Shown here piece by piece: positions 34,967 to 43,829 of a stretch of 64,000 nt of DNA. Source of the stretch: CAYZZU01 sp964483105. GTDB lineage: Bacteria > CG2-30-53-67. The notes beneath the pieces are model-generated. The model searched no databases. It was not told where the DNA came from and worked only from the letters and a program-made list of their open reading frames with translations. The stretch is taken from contig CAYZZU010000006.1 in assembly GCA_964483105.1 (NCBI GenBank), forward strand, positions 1-64,000, written 5' to 3'. A program made the translations under genes and the position numbers. The first letter of the stretch is position 1. Each line of letters begins with the position of its first letter.

Positions 34967-35095
34967 GTTCCTCAGGATCCTTTCTGTTCGACATGCGCGA
35001 TACCTTATCATGAGTTCCGGAGGGTACAAAGCGTTTTTTCCAAGTTATTCCTTTTCAGTTGATTCGGAAAGGGGCCAGGGAGAGGAGGCGACCCG

Positions 35096-35623
35096 GTGAA
35101 ACAACGAAATCTCTGGTTTTCGGGATTGCTTTTCTTCGCGATCACCTGGGCGGGAGGAGAGGCTATGGCTTTCGAAATGAGAAGCACTGCGTTTCAGAAC
35201 GGAGGACAGATCCCATCCCTTTATACCTGTGACGGTGAGAACCGGTCTCCTTCACTGTCCTGGTCAGATCCGCCGGAGGGAACCCGGTCGTTTGCCCTGA
35301 TTTGCGATGATCCTGATGCCCCGGTTGGTGTCTGGGTCCACTGGGTGGTCTACAACATTCCGCCCGACAAGAGAGGAATTCCGGAGGCCTTTCCATCGGA
35401 CGGGATCCTTCCCGACGGGACCCTTCAGGGAGTGACGGATTTTCGCCGTACCGGATATGGGGGTCCCTGCCCCCCCGGAGGTAGCCACCGGTACTATTTT
35501 AAATTGTACGCGCTGGACACGGTTCTGAGCCTTCCGCCCGGAGCCACCAAGCGGGAACTCCTTTCCAACATGAAAGGACATACGATTGGAGAGGCTGTGC
35601 TGATGGGAACGTATAAAAGGTAG
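35096..35623 (+). CDS. YbhB/YbcL-type Raf kinase inhibitor-like protein, exported
   Basis: 175 residues with a GTG start and signal peptide (LWFSGLLFFAITWAGGEAMA). It contains the PEBP-family signatures NRSPSLSWSDPP, DDPDAPVGVWVHWVVYNIP and YGGPCPPGGSHRYYFKLYALD. The family binds anions or phospholipid-like ligands and its bacterial role is unsettled. It is followed 7 bases later by a thioredoxin-fold gene. Confidence 0.9.
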   Translation: MKQRNLWFSGLLFFAITWAGGEAMAFEMRSTAFQNGGQIPSLYTCDGENRSPSLSWSDPPEGTRSFALICDDPDAPVGVWVHWVVYNIPPDKRGIPEAFPSDGILPDGTLQGVTDFRRTGYGGPCPPGGSHRYYFKLYALDTVLSLPPGATKRELLSNMKGHTIGEAVLMGTYKR

Positions 35624-35630
35624 GTAAAAA

Positions 35631-36164
35631 ATGATGAAATTTTCGGGGAAAAAAGTGGTTTTCCCGGCCCTGATTTTTCTGGCGATTCTTCTGGCGGTCG
35701 CGGTTCGGGAGCTTCGGCACGACAGGATGGCGGGGCCGACAAAGAACAGGAAGTTGGCTCCGGATATTGTTGTGAAAGATTTGGACGGGCATTCAGTGCG
35801 TCTTTCCGATTATCGGGGGAAGCTGGTTTTTCTGAATTTCTGGGCCACCTGGTGCCCCTCATGTCGGGAAGAGATGCCTTCCATGGAACGGCTCAACCAG
35901 TCCATGAAAGGCCGTCCCTTCCAGATGCTTTCTGTAAGTATTGATGACACGCTGGAGGACATTCTCCGATTCCGGAAGACCTTGGGGTATACTTTCCCCA
36001 TGTTTCTGGATCCGGATCATAAGGCAGCCGCGCTTTATCAAATCACGGGGATTCCAGAGACCTTTTTGATCGCTCCTGATGGAACGTTGTTACAAAGGGT
36101 GATCGGTCCGGAAGACTGGGCAAAAGATGATGTCATTGCGGCGATTGAGAAGCTCCTTCCATAG
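35631..36164 (+). CDS. TlpA/ResA-like thiol-disulfide protein
   Basis: 177 residues. An N-terminal membrane anchor or signal (VVFPALIFLAILLAVAV) is followed by a thioredoxin fold with WATWCPSCREEMPSM. The cis-proline segment TGIPETFLIAPDG is also present. Likely a periplasmic reductant for cytochrome c or other thiol proteins. It may be co-transcribed with the preceding PEBP gene. Confidence 0.9.
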   Translation: MMKFSGKKVVFPALIFLAILLAVAVRELRHDRMAGPTKNRKLAPDIVVKDLDGHSVRLSDYRGKLVFLNFWATWCPSCREEMPSMERLNQSMKGRPFQMLSVSIDDTLEDILRFRKTLGYTFPMFLDPDHKAAALYQITGIPETFLIAPDGTLLQRVIGPEDWAKDDVIAAIEKLLP

Positions 36165-36248
36165 GATTGATTACGGTCCCCTTGCCGGGATGTCTTGGCG
36201 AAATCTCCCAACCTGCCGATTTATTTAGGAAAACCTGGTTTTTTACCC

Positions 36249-36277
36249 TTGACACCAAATTGCGGGTATGCTAACTT
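36249..36277 (+). promoter_or_regulatory. Sigma-70 type promoter for the HU/IHF gene
   Basis: A perfect TTGACA (36249-36254), 17-base spacer and TAACTT (36272-36277), 113 bases before the ATG. Confidence 0.6.
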
Positions 36278-36389
36278 GTTAGAAAACAAAGAGTTTACTG
36301 TAATCCTGCCGGTTTTCGGGACAGAACGAAAATATCCGGAGTCTTCATTCAAGGAGGATCTTTCTGTCGGAATGGCAAAGGAGGACGAA

Positions 36390-36668
36390 ATGACCAAGGC
36401 GGAATTGGTGGAGACTGTTGTGGAAAATTTAAACGGGTTGACGAAGAAGCAGACGGAGGTCATAGTCAATACTATTTTTGAAAGCATCAAGGATGCCCTG
36501 GCTCGTGGTGACAAGGTCGAACTCAGAGGGTTCGGGAGCTTCAAAATCCGCCAGCGGCGTTCCAGGGAAGGACGAAACCCCAAGACAGGCGAAATGGTTG
36601 TGGTTCCTTCCAAGAGGGTTCCCTTTTTCAAGGCTGGGAAGGAATTGAAAAACCGGGTGGATAATTGA
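36390..36668 (+). CDS. HU/IHF-family nucleoid protein (1)
   Basis: 92 residues from ATG 36390, chosen for AAGGAGG at 5-base spacing and for homology beginning MTKAELVE. The fold shows the two-helix dimer region. The DNA-binding arm has RGFGSFKIRQRRSREGRNPKTGE, and the C-terminal VPFFKAGKELKNRV helix is closest to IHF-beta/HU. It bends DNA and could assist sigma-54 activation (inference). Confidence 0.93.
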   Translation: MTKAELVETVVENLNGLTKKQTEVIVNTIFESIKDALARGDKVELRGFGSFKIRQRRSREGRNPKTGEMVVVPSKRVPFFKAGKELKNRVDN

Positions 36669-36701
36669 AAAATCGATCGTGTTGGCTCACTTTCTCCTCG
36701 C

Positions 36702-36730
36702 GAAACCCGGTGTCGATCGGGTTTCTTTCC
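36702..36730 (+). terminator. Weak terminator after the HU/IHF gene
   Basis: GAAACCCG and CGGGTTTC form an 8-bp stem (36702-36725, 8-base loop), followed by TTTCCTTCC. The T run is short. Confidence 0.5.
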
Positions 36731-36762
36731 TTCCGATCTCCACAAGGCTTCATGATTTTTTC

Positions 36763-36791
36763 TTGACTCGATATGAAATAAATGTTATTTA
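36763..36791 (+). promoter_or_regulatory. Candidate promoter for the thioredoxin gene
   Basis: TTGACT (36763-36768), 17-base spacer, TATTTA (36786-36791), in a strongly AT-rich region ending at the GGGAGG ribosome site. Confidence 0.4.
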
Positions 36792-36868
36792 GATATTCAA
36801 ATACGATAGAAATCGAATAGTCAGATAGTTTGAGGTTTGATAACATTTCGTAAAAGGGGAGGTACACT

Positions 36869-37198
36869 GTGGGATCAGATAAAATTATGGTGTTAACAGA
36901 CCAGAATTTCCGGGATGCTGTAAAAAATTCTGAACATCCGATCTTAGTTGATTTCTGGGCTGAGTGGTGTGCCCCCTGCAGGATGATTGCCCCTTTGCTT
37001 GATGAAATCGCTGAAGAGTATGAAGGGCGCTTAACGGTCGGGAAGGTGAACGTGGACCAGAACCGGACGATTGCTTCTCAGTATGGTGTGATGTCGATCC
37101 CGACTCTGATGCTTTTCAAAGGGGGAGAGATCGTGGATCAGATGGTTGGAGCGCAACCCAAGGAAAACCTGCTGAAGGTGATTCAGTCGGCTCTGTAG
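36869..37198 (+). CDS. trxA: Thioredoxin
   Basis: 109 residues with GTG start (GGGAGG, 6-base spacing). It has the DFWAEWCAPCRMIAPLLDEIA active site and the cis-proline SIPTLMLFKGG. Cytoplasmic general disulfide reductase. Downstream, on the same strand, is an ArsR-type regulator. Confidence 0.96.
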   Translation: MGSDKIMVLTDQNFRDAVKNSEHPILVDFWAEWCAPCRMIAPLLDEIAEEYEGRLTVGKVNVDQNRTIASQYGVMSIPTLMLFKGGEIVDQMVGAQPKENLLKVIQSAL

Positions 37199-37226
37199 GC
37201 CCCTCCTTTTTTCCCGCCGGGGAGTC

Positions 37227-37556
37227 ATGATGGATTTTGAGAATGTTGCAGAATTGCTTAAGATAATGGGCCATCCGACACGGCTGCGGATTCTCATGTA
37301 TTTGAAGAATGAAAATAAGTGCGTTAAGAATATCTGGGAAAGTCTTGAACTTCCGCAGGCGAATGTTTCGCAACATCTGATTCTGATGAAGAACAAAGGG
37401 ATTCTGGATTCGGAAAGAAAGGGCTCCCAGATCTGCTATTTTTTGAACAATGAGCATGTAATGAATATCCTGAACTATCTCGAGTCACCGGCCAACGGAC
37501 TCGGCAAGCCGCTCTCCGATCAGGCGTTCAAAAAACCGCATGAAAAAACATATTGA
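37227..37556 (+). CDS. ArsR/SmtB-family winged-helix regulator
   Basis: 109 residues with an N-terminal helix, KIMGHPTRLRILMYL and the recognition helix SLELPQANVSQHLILMKNKG. No clear metal-binding Cys cluster is present; it has one Cys in NKCVKN and one in SQICYF. These two cysteines and the neighbouring thioredoxin suggest a redox-sensing rather than metal-sensing role, which is an inference. Confidence 0.87.
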   Translation: MMDFENVAELLKIMGHPTRLRILMYLKNENKCVKNIWESLELPQANVSQHLILMKNKGILDSERKGSQICYFLNNEHVMNILNYLESPANGLGKPLSDQAFKKPHEKTY

Positions 37557-37993
37557 AATCTTCACCCTCGTTTCACTTCTCTGACTGACCGGTCATTTCG
37601 CTTCATTCCCTCCGATCTGAAGCCGCCACCTCTGGTTGTGGACCCGGAGAGGTTCAACCGGTCTGTCTGCGTGTGACGCGCAGACAGGCACGGAGACACA
37701 GGTTCGGTTTGAGAACGTTTTGGTTCATCTCTGCGGTGTCAGGCTGTGTGACCGGGGGGCTTCAAAAGACCATCCGCGATGCAGGTGACGAACCATGAAG
37801 CGGAATGGTACTTTTGATTCATCTTGTTCCCCTGGAATGGGTATGATATAGTTGGCCGCGAATTCTTCCGGCGGAATCTTCCACAAGTGGAATCCTCCAC
37901 AAGAATCCGTTCCCGGGGATCGATGGATATAGTGATTCGTGGATTGTGATGGTTCCTGCGAATCGCTTGGAAAAACAGAACAGCGGAAAGGCA
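37557..37993. other. Gap before murJ with hairpins and a weak repeat match
   Basis: A perfect hairpin CTGTCTGCG-tgtgacg-CGCAGACAG lies near 37659-37683. A short match to repeat module 2 is at 37742-37763 (GCTGTGTGACCGGGGGGC). A TTCCACAAGTGGAA dyad is at 37879-37892, just past the murJ promoter. No gene is supported. Confidence 0.4.
37824..37852 (+). promoter_or_regulatory. Sigma-70 type promoter for the murJ operon
   Basis: TTGTTC (37824-37829), 17-base spacer, TATAGT (37847-37852). It precedes a run of six genes (murJ to ntrC-like). Confidence 0.45.
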
Positions 37994-39592
37994 ATGGGGC
38001 GTAATCGCGAGATCGCGAGGGCGGCGGGGGTCATCGCCGGGGGAACACTGTTCAGCCGCTTATTGGGATATCTCCGGGATGTCATTATCGCGAGTCTCTT
38101 CGGTGCAGGCCCGGCTACGGACGCCTTCATCGCGGCAGCCCGGATCCCGAATTATCTGCGGCGTCTCTTCGGGGAAGGGACTCTGAACGCCTCCTTTGTT
38201 CCGGTGTTTACGGATTATCTGGAACGTCAATCGAAGGAGCAGGCGTGGGAACTCGCCCGCGTGGTGATTACCATCCTTTCATTTCTCCTGTTCCTGTTCG
38301 TCATTTTCGGGATGATCTTCGCCCCTCAAGTGGTCCGGCTGATTGCGCCGGGGTTTGTTCCAAACCCGGGAACCTTTTCCCTGACGGTACTTTTGACACG
38401 AGTCACCTTCCCCTTCGCGCTTTTCGTCGGGTTGTCCGCTTCCTTCATGGGCATTCTGAACTCTCTGAAACACTTCGCGTCTCCCGCCATTGCGCCCGCG
38501 CTTCTGAATATCATGATGATTCTTTGTGCCTTGACATTGACTCCCCATCTGTCTGTCCCTGTTCTGAGTCTTTCCATTGGGATGCTTCTGGGAGGATTTT
38601 GTCAATTGCTTCTTCAGATCCCTTTTTTGATCCGGAAGGGGTTTCGTTTCTTTGTGCGTTTTGACTGGAATCATCCCGGGATGCTAAGGGTCTTCCGCTT
38701 GATGGTTCCCGGGATCATCGGCCAGAGTGTGCTTCAGATCAATATCATTGTCGGAAATATTCTGGCGTCCTTCCTTCCCGCAGGAAGTATCTCCTATCTT
38801 TTTTTCGCTGACCGACTGGTTCAGTTCCCCCTGGGGGTTTTTGGAATCTCGGCGGCTACTGCCATACTCCCCACGCTTTCAGCACATGCGGCTGAGAAAA
38901 AGATTCCGGATATGGTTGAGGCCCTTTCCAGGACCATGCGGATGGTTCTCTTCCTGATGATTCCTTCCATGATCGGGTTGATCTCTCTCCGGGTCCCGAT
39001 TACAAGTGCCCTTTTTCAAAGAGGGAGTTTTCAGTATTCAGCGACGGTTTCAACTGCCTCCGCGCTGATGTATTATTCTTTCGGTTTGTGGGCCTTCGCC
39101 GAGGTCCGTGTGGTTGCGCAGACTTTTTATGCCCTGCAGGATACCTGGACGCCCATGAAAATCGGGGTTCTGGCCGTTTTGATCAACATTCTTTTCAGCC
39201 TTGTGCTGATGGGGCCGCTGAAACATAACGGCCTGGCATTAGCGAACTCCCTTGCCTCCGTTTTGAATGTGGGGGCGCTCGTCTGGATCCTGAGGACCCG
39301 GATCGGGCCGCTTCAGGGAAGGCGGTTTTTCCGTTCCTTCCTCAAGATCCTTCTGGCTTCCCTGGTGATGGGTGTTTGTGCCTATTATGGTGCCGGTGTG
39401 GCCTTCTGGGATTTACCGGGACATCCCTTGACGAAGTTTCTCCATCTTGGACGGGGACTCCTTTTCGGAGTCCTCTCTTATCTGTTGATGTGTTGGATTC
39501 TTCGTGTAGAGGAATTCAGAAGCGTCCGGATGTGGTTTGTGAAGAAAGGTGGGCTGGATGGCGGGGAAGAAAAGAAAACGACGGCGAAGTAA
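37994..39592 (+). CDS. murJ: Lipid II flippase MurJ
   Basis: About 532 residues and some 14 membrane helices. It begins with the family signature RAAGVIAGGTLFSRLLGYLRDVIIASLFG. RRLFGEGTLNASFVPVF and conserved arginines in the central cavity region are typical. It moves the lipid-linked peptidoglycan precursor across the inner membrane. The start is uncertain between ATG 37994 and ATG 37949; family alignment favours 37994. It overlaps the next gene. Confidence 0.92.
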   Translation: MGRNREIARAAGVIAGGTLFSRLLGYLRDVIIASLFGAGPATDAFIAAARIPNYLRRLFGEGTLNASFVPVFTDYLERQSKEQAWELARVVITILSFLLFLFVIFGMIFAPQVVRLIAPGFVPNPGTFSLTVLLTRVTFPFALFVGLSASFMGILNSLKHFASPAIAPALLNIMMILCALTLTPHLSVPVLSLSIGMLLGGFCQLLLQIPFLIRKGFRFFVRFDWNHPGMLRVFRLMVPGIIGQSVLQINIIVGNILASFLPAGSISYLFFADRLVQFPLGVFGISAATAILPTLSAHAAEKKIPDMVEALSRTMRMVLFLMIPSMIGLISLRVPITSALFQRGSFQYSATVSTASALMYYSFGLWAFAEVRVVAQTFYALQDTWTPMKIGVLAVLINILFSLVLMGPLKHNGLALANSLASVLNVGALVWILRTRIGPLQGRRFFRSFLKILLASLVMGVCAYYGAGVAFWDLPGHPLTKFLHLGRGLLFGVLSYLLMCWILRVEEFRSVRMWFVKKGGLDGGEEKKTTAK

Positions 39593-40580
39593 TCGGAACA
39601 GAAATTCACATCGGGCGCTCTGGGTTTCCCTTGTATCCGTTTTCGCAGTGCTTTTGGTCGCAGTTTCCATCCTCTTATACCTGGAGTTTCATAGAGAGCG
39701 TCTGCAGGATTGGCTGCGGAGCGTATCGGTTTCCTCTCTACGCACCACCCCACCGTCGGGGAACAGACGGTCCGATCTGGAAACGAAGAGGCGCTCTTTG
39801 CTCCGCTCTCCGCGGGGGGGAAAGGCCCCGGAGAGTCCCGGATCATCTTCCGGGAGAATCTTCCACGGGTCGCCGAAGGTGGCGATTATCGTGGATGATA
39901 TCGGGCAAAGCCTCGATCCGGTGAGGAAGCTTTTATCCATAGATCTCCCTTTGACGTTTTCCGTCCTTCCGGGACTCGAGAATACCGAACGTGCCGTTCG
40001 GATGATTCATGGTCACCGGAGGGAAATCATGTTGCACCTTCCGATGGAACCCATCGATTATCCGAGGGAAAATCCAGGGAAACTGGCTTTGATGATTCGG
40101 ATGGGTCCGGATGAAATCCGGATGCGCACGGAAGACCTGCTGCGTGAGTTTCCCTATCTGGACGGGGTGAACAATCACATGGGTTCCCGGTTCACGCAGG
40201 ATCGGGAACGGATGGACATTGTGCTTCGGGAAATCCGGAACCGGGGTTTTTTCTTTGTGGACAGCTTGACCAGTCCGGAATCTGTGGCATTGGAAGAGGC
40301 GCGGCGTCTGGGTGTCAGGAGCGGGCGAAGAGACATTTTCCTCGATCATGTGGATGATCGGCAGAGCGTGGACATCCAGATCGACCGGTTGATCGAATTG
40401 GCCAGGGAACGGGGATACGCCATTGCCATCGGCCATCCGCGGAAAAACACCATTCAGGTTCTCAAAGGTTCCGTGCAACGGTTTCGCTCGCGGGGCGTTC
40501 AGGTGGTTCCCGTCTCCCGTTTGATCACGCTCCTGTCCAGGGAAAGGGAGGAGAGAAGGAATGTTATGTCTCGGAATTGA
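39558..40580 (+). CDS. Divergent polysaccharide deacetylase (YibQ-like), membrane-anchored
   Basis: About 340 residues. A basic tail (KKRKRRRS) and one membrane helix (ALWVSLVSVFAVLLVAVSILLYL) are followed by a linker and the divergent polysaccharide deacetylase domain. That domain has PKVAIIVDDIGQS, FSVLPGLENTE, EIMLHLPMEP, NNHMGSRFTQDR and IAIGHPRKNT. It acts in the periplasm on an unknown polysaccharide. It overlaps both neighbours (murJ, tsaD), so it is part of one operon. Confidence 0.86.
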   Translation: MAGKKRKRRRSNRNRNSHRALWVSLVSVFAVLLVAVSILLYLEFHRERLQDWLRSVSVSSLRTTPPSGNRRSDLETKRRSLLRSPRGGKAPESPGSSSGRIFHGSPKVAIIVDDIGQSLDPVRKLLSIDLPLTFSVLPGLENTERAVRMIHGHRREIMLHLPMEPIDYPRENPGKLALMIRMGPDEIRMRTEDLLREFPYLDGVNNHMGSRFTQDRERMDIVLREIRNRGFFFVDSLTSPESVALEEARRLGVRSGRRDIFLDHVDDRQSVDIQIDRLIELARERGYAIAIGHPRKNTIQVLKGSVQRFRSRGVQVVPVSRLITLLSREREERRNVMSRN

Positions 40581-41589
40581 ATCTTCCTGTGACGAGACCT
40601 CGGCCGCGGTCGTGGAAGACGGGTCCCGGATCCGTTCGAATCGGATTGCGTCCCAGATCCAGATACACAGCAAATATGGGGGTGTGGTCCCGGAACTGGC
40701 CTCCCGTCACCATGTGGAACAGATCTCTCAGGTGGTGGATTCCGCTCTGGATGAGGCAGGCGTCACCCTGCAGGATCTCGATCTGATCGGGGCGACCCGG
40801 GCTCCCGGACTGGTGGGGTCTCTGTTGGTCGGATTGTCCTATGCCAAGGCACTGGCCTTTGCTATGAATCTTCCCTTTGTGGGTGTTCATCATATCGAGG
40901 GCCACATCCACGCGGTTTTTCTGGAGGAGCGGATCCCACATCCTTTTTTGTGCCTGGTGGTCTCGGGTGGGCATACTGAGCTGATCCGGGTCCAGGATTT
41001 CGGTCACTACAGAATTTTAGGGAGGACCCGGGATGATGCGGCCGGAGAGGCCTTCGACAAGGTTGCCAAGATGATGGGTCTCGGGTATCCGGGTGGGCCG
41101 GTTCTTGACAGGCTGTCGGAGGAGGGGGACCCCGGTTTTGTGACCTTCCCACGTTCCATGATTTCTGAAGATTCTTTCGATTTCAGCTTCAGCGGGCTGA
41201 AAACGGCGGTCATGAATTTTCTTCTGAAAAACGGTTGGGGCCCGGAAGGGGAGGGCGCCGAAGCGTTGAGGGGGCATCTTCCGGACATTGCTGCCGCGTT
41301 TCAGGATGCTGTGGTCGACGTCCTGGTCGCCAAGACGTCGCGGGCCATGAAACAGGAGAAGTTGTGCCGACTGGTTCTGGCGGGCGGTGTGGTTTCCAAC
41401 CGTTTCTTAAGGCGGAGATTCAGTGAGGAGGCAAAACGGGCAGGTTACTCCCTTCACGTGCCTTCCCCGGTTCTCTGCACGGATAATGCCGCCATGATCG
41501 CAGCGGTCGCCTCCAGGTCTTATGAACGGGGGGTTCGGGATTCCCTGGATCTCAACGCGGTCGCTCATCTTCCTCTGGGGTCTTCGTGA
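40561..41589 (+). CDS. tsaD: tRNA threonylcarbamoyladenosine biosynthesis protein TsaD
   Basis: 342 residues. It begins MLCLGIESSCDETSAAVVED, the family start, with the metal-binding HHIEGHIHAVFLE, DDAAGEAFDKVAKMMGLGYPGGP and C-terminal CTDNAAMIA. Transfers threonylcarbamoyl to A37 of ANN-decoding tRNAs. Starts 20 bases inside the preceding gene. Confidence 0.96.
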   Translation: MLCLGIESSCDETSAAVVEDGSRIRSNRIASQIQIHSKYGGVVPELASRHHVEQISQVVDSALDEAGVTLQDLDLIGATRAPGLVGSLLVGLSYAKALAFAMNLPFVGVHHIEGHIHAVFLEERIPHPFLCLVVSGGHTELIRVQDFGHYRILGRTRDDAAGEAFDKVAKMMGLGYPGGPVLDRLSEEGDPGFVTFPRSMISEDSFDFSFSGLKTAVMNFLLKNGWGPEGEGAEALRGHLPDIAAAFQDAVVDVLVAKTSRAMKQEKLCRLVLAGGVVSNRFLRRRFSEEAKRAGYSLHVPSPVLCTDNAAMIAAVASRSYERGVRDSLDLNAVAHLPLGSS

Positions 41590-41643
41590 TCCCGGGAAAA
41601 ACATCCGTTGACATCGGAAGAACCTTCAACGTAAACTGGCTGC

Positions 41644-42672
41644 ATGCAATCGGATCGAGTGTTGAAAATCGGGAGTCTTTCACTCGGCTTGGGACTGGTG
41701 CTTGCCCCGATCGCGGGTATCACCGGGGTCCCCTTCCGTTTGATCGCAAGGCGGAGCGGAGCGGATTTGGTCTTCACCGGGATGATCTCCTCCGCGGCCT
41801 TGGTCCGTTCCTTCAGGAAGTCCGGAACTGTCGACCTTGGAAATGCCGAAGCGAGGCCGGTTGCGGCTCAGATCTTCGGCGGCGATCCCCGTGAGATGGC
41901 AAAGAGCGCGGCCTGGCTTTCCGAGCGGGGGGTGGACCTGATCGACATCAATCTGGGATGTCCCGTGAAAAAAGTGGTGCGCTCCGGTTCGGGCGCGGCT
42001 CTGCTCCGGGATCTGCCGAGGGCCGAGGCCATTCTGCGTTCCGTGGTTCAGGCCAGCTCAAAACCGGTCACCGTAAAGTTCCGGTCCGGATGGGACGAAA
42101 AATCCTTGTGCGCGGTACGGATTGCACGGATCGCCGAGGATGCGGGCGTCTCAGCCGTTATCCTGCATCCCCGAACAAGAACTCAGGGGTTCCGGGGGAA
42201 GGCGAATTGGGAGCATATCCGAAGGGTTAAGGATGCCGTGAATATCCCTGTAATCGGAAACGGGGACATCCGTACGCCGGAAGACGCCCGGAGGATGCTG
42301 GATGAAACCGGATGTGACGGAATGATGATCGGCCGCGCGGCTCTGGGGGATCCATGGATTTTCGGCCGGATTCGTGATGTGCTGCTTCACGGGGGAAGAG
42401 GTATGGCTCCGGACCCGGAAACCATTCGAAAGACCCTGCTTGAACATCTGGAGTTGGAGGTGAAGTTCTCAGGAGAAAAAAGGGGGGTTCTGCGAATGCG
42501 GAAGTTCGCGGCCTGGTATTCCAGAGGACTCCATGGAGCCACGGGATTTCGGGATCGTATCAACAAGATCGTATCTTATGATGATTTCCGTGAAGCGGTG
42601 GAGGTCTTCTTTCTGGGTGCTTCACGGCGAGGTGTTCAGCATGGAATTCTGAATACTGCGGCAGAAGGATGA
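41644..42672 (+). CDS. dusB: tRNA-dihydrouridine synthase, DusB type
   Basis: 342-residue FMN-dependent TIM-barrel. It has LAPIAGITGVPFRLIARRSGADLVFTGMIS, the catalytic-Cys loop INLGCPVKKVVRSGSGAALL, VKFRSGWDE, LHPRTRTQGFRGKANWE and GNGDIRTPEDARRML. The C-terminal RNA-binding helical domain is present. Reduces uridine in tRNA D-loops. The stop overlaps the kinase start (ATGATG). Confidence 0.94.
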   Translation: MQSDRVLKIGSLSLGLGLVLAPIAGITGVPFRLIARRSGADLVFTGMISSAALVRSFRKSGTVDLGNAEARPVAAQIFGGDPREMAKSAAWLSERGVDLIDINLGCPVKKVVRSGSGAALLRDLPRAEAILRSVVQASSKPVTVKFRSGWDEKSLCAVRIARIAEDAGVSAVILHPRTRTQGFRGKANWEHIRRVKDAVNIPVIGNGDIRTPEDARRMLDETGCDGMMIGRAALGDPWIFGRIRDVLLHGGRGMAPDPETIRKTLLEHLELEVKFSGEKRGVLRMRKFAAWYSRGLHGATGFRDRINKIVSYDDFREAVEVFFLGASRRGVQHGILNTAAEG

Positions 42673-43829
42673 TGAGCGGAGAAAAAAGGTCCTCAAAACC
42701 TTCTCTGAAGGGTACGGGGAAGATGGAGGAATACTACGAGAACATCTTCAGCAGCCTGATCGACGGGATCGTGGTGGTCGACGCGGAGTTCAGGATCTCC
42801 ACCTTTACGGTGGTCGCGGAGCAGATGACCGGTCTTCAGTCTGCTGCCGTCCTGAACCGTCCGATCTCGGAAATCTTCCCTGAAAACCCGGAACTCCATA
42901 CCCTTCTTCAGAAGTCGATGCGTACGGGCAGAAGTTACTCGGATTCAAGCTTTTCTCTTCAAGGCTGCCTGGGAAAACGACGGGATGTCGGACTGGTCAC
43001 ATCGCCTCTCATCGACCTGAAGGGGCGATCCGTTGGAGGAGTGATCGTCTTTCGTGATCTTTCCAGGATGAGGGTGCTGGAAGAACGCCTTCGGAAGAGT
43101 GAACGTCTGGCCTCTCTCGGGATTCTCGCGGCAGGGATGGCACATGAGATCAAAAACCCCTTGGGGGGAATTCGCGGCGCCACGCAGTTGCTCCGGGATG
43201 AACTGGGAGAAGGAAATCCTCTTCGGGAAAATACGGATATTGTGGTTCGGGAAGTAGACCGGTTGAACAGGATCGTCCAGGAATTATTGGAATTTTCGAG
43301 GCCCCCACAGTTGGAACTCCGGGCGTTGAATGTCCACCAGGTGCTGGACCGGGTCATTTCCCTGACCCGTATGGAGAACGCCAACAGCCGGGTGTCGATG
43401 GTCCGGAACTTTGATCCGAGTCTTCCCGAAGTACGGGGAGATCCGGATCAGTTGACTCAGGTCTTTTTGAACCTTCTCCGGAATGGGATTGAAGCCATGA
43501 ATCACGAAGGAACTTTGAAGCTGACCACCAGGATGCTACCGGGGTACCATGTCCTGGGAGACGGAGGGGAGAAGATTCGGATGATTGCGGTGGACGTGGA
43601 GGATTCCGGAGGCGGAATTTCTGCGGAAGAAGTCGGGAGAATTTTTGACCCCTTCTATACCGGAAAAGCAGGTGGAGTGGGACTCGGGCTGGCCCTTTGT
43701 CATCGAATCATCGAGGAACATGGCGGAAAGATCGATGTGGGAAATACGACGCAAGGGGCTTGCTTCACAGTGATGCTTCCAATCGATACAAATGACATGC
43801 ACTTTCCGATCAGGGGGAACGATGTTTGA
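42669..43829 (+). CDS. NtrB-like PAS sensor histidine kinase
   Basis: 386 residues, cytoplasmic, with no membrane helix. The PAS domain is around residues 19-125. HisKA follows, with phospho-acceptor His159 in GMAHEIKNPLGGIRGATQLL. The complete HATPase has an N box FLNLLRNGIEAM, G1 VEDSGGGIS and G2 GVGLGLALCHRIIEEHGG. Pairs with the sigma-54 activator at 43822, overlapping by 8 bases. The signal is not nitrogen by default; PAS-type NtrB relatives vary. Confidence 0.93.
   Translation: MMSGEKRSSKPSLKGTGKMEEYYENIFSSLIDGIVVVDAEFRISTFTVVAEQMTGLQSAAVLNRPISEIFPENPELHTLLQKSMRTGRSYSDSSFSLQGCLGKRRDVGLVTSPLIDLKGRSVGGVIVFRDLSRMRVLEERLRKSERLASLGILAAGMAHEIKNPLGGIRGATQLLRDELGEGNPLRENTDIVVREVDRLNRIVQELLEFSRPPQLELRALNVHQVLDRVISLTRMENANSRVSMVRNFDPSLPEVRGDPDQLTQVFLNLLRNGIEAMNHEGTLKLTTRMLPGYHVLGDGGEKIRMIAVDVEDSGGGISAEEVGRIFDPFYTGKAGGVGLGLALCHRIIEEHGGKIDVGNTTQGACFTVMLPIDTNDMHFPIRGNDV

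Noticed and set aside
36195..36389. N-terminal extension of the HU/IHF gene
   Set aside because: It spans a perfect promoter, and the AAGGAGG ribosome site points to ATG 36390.
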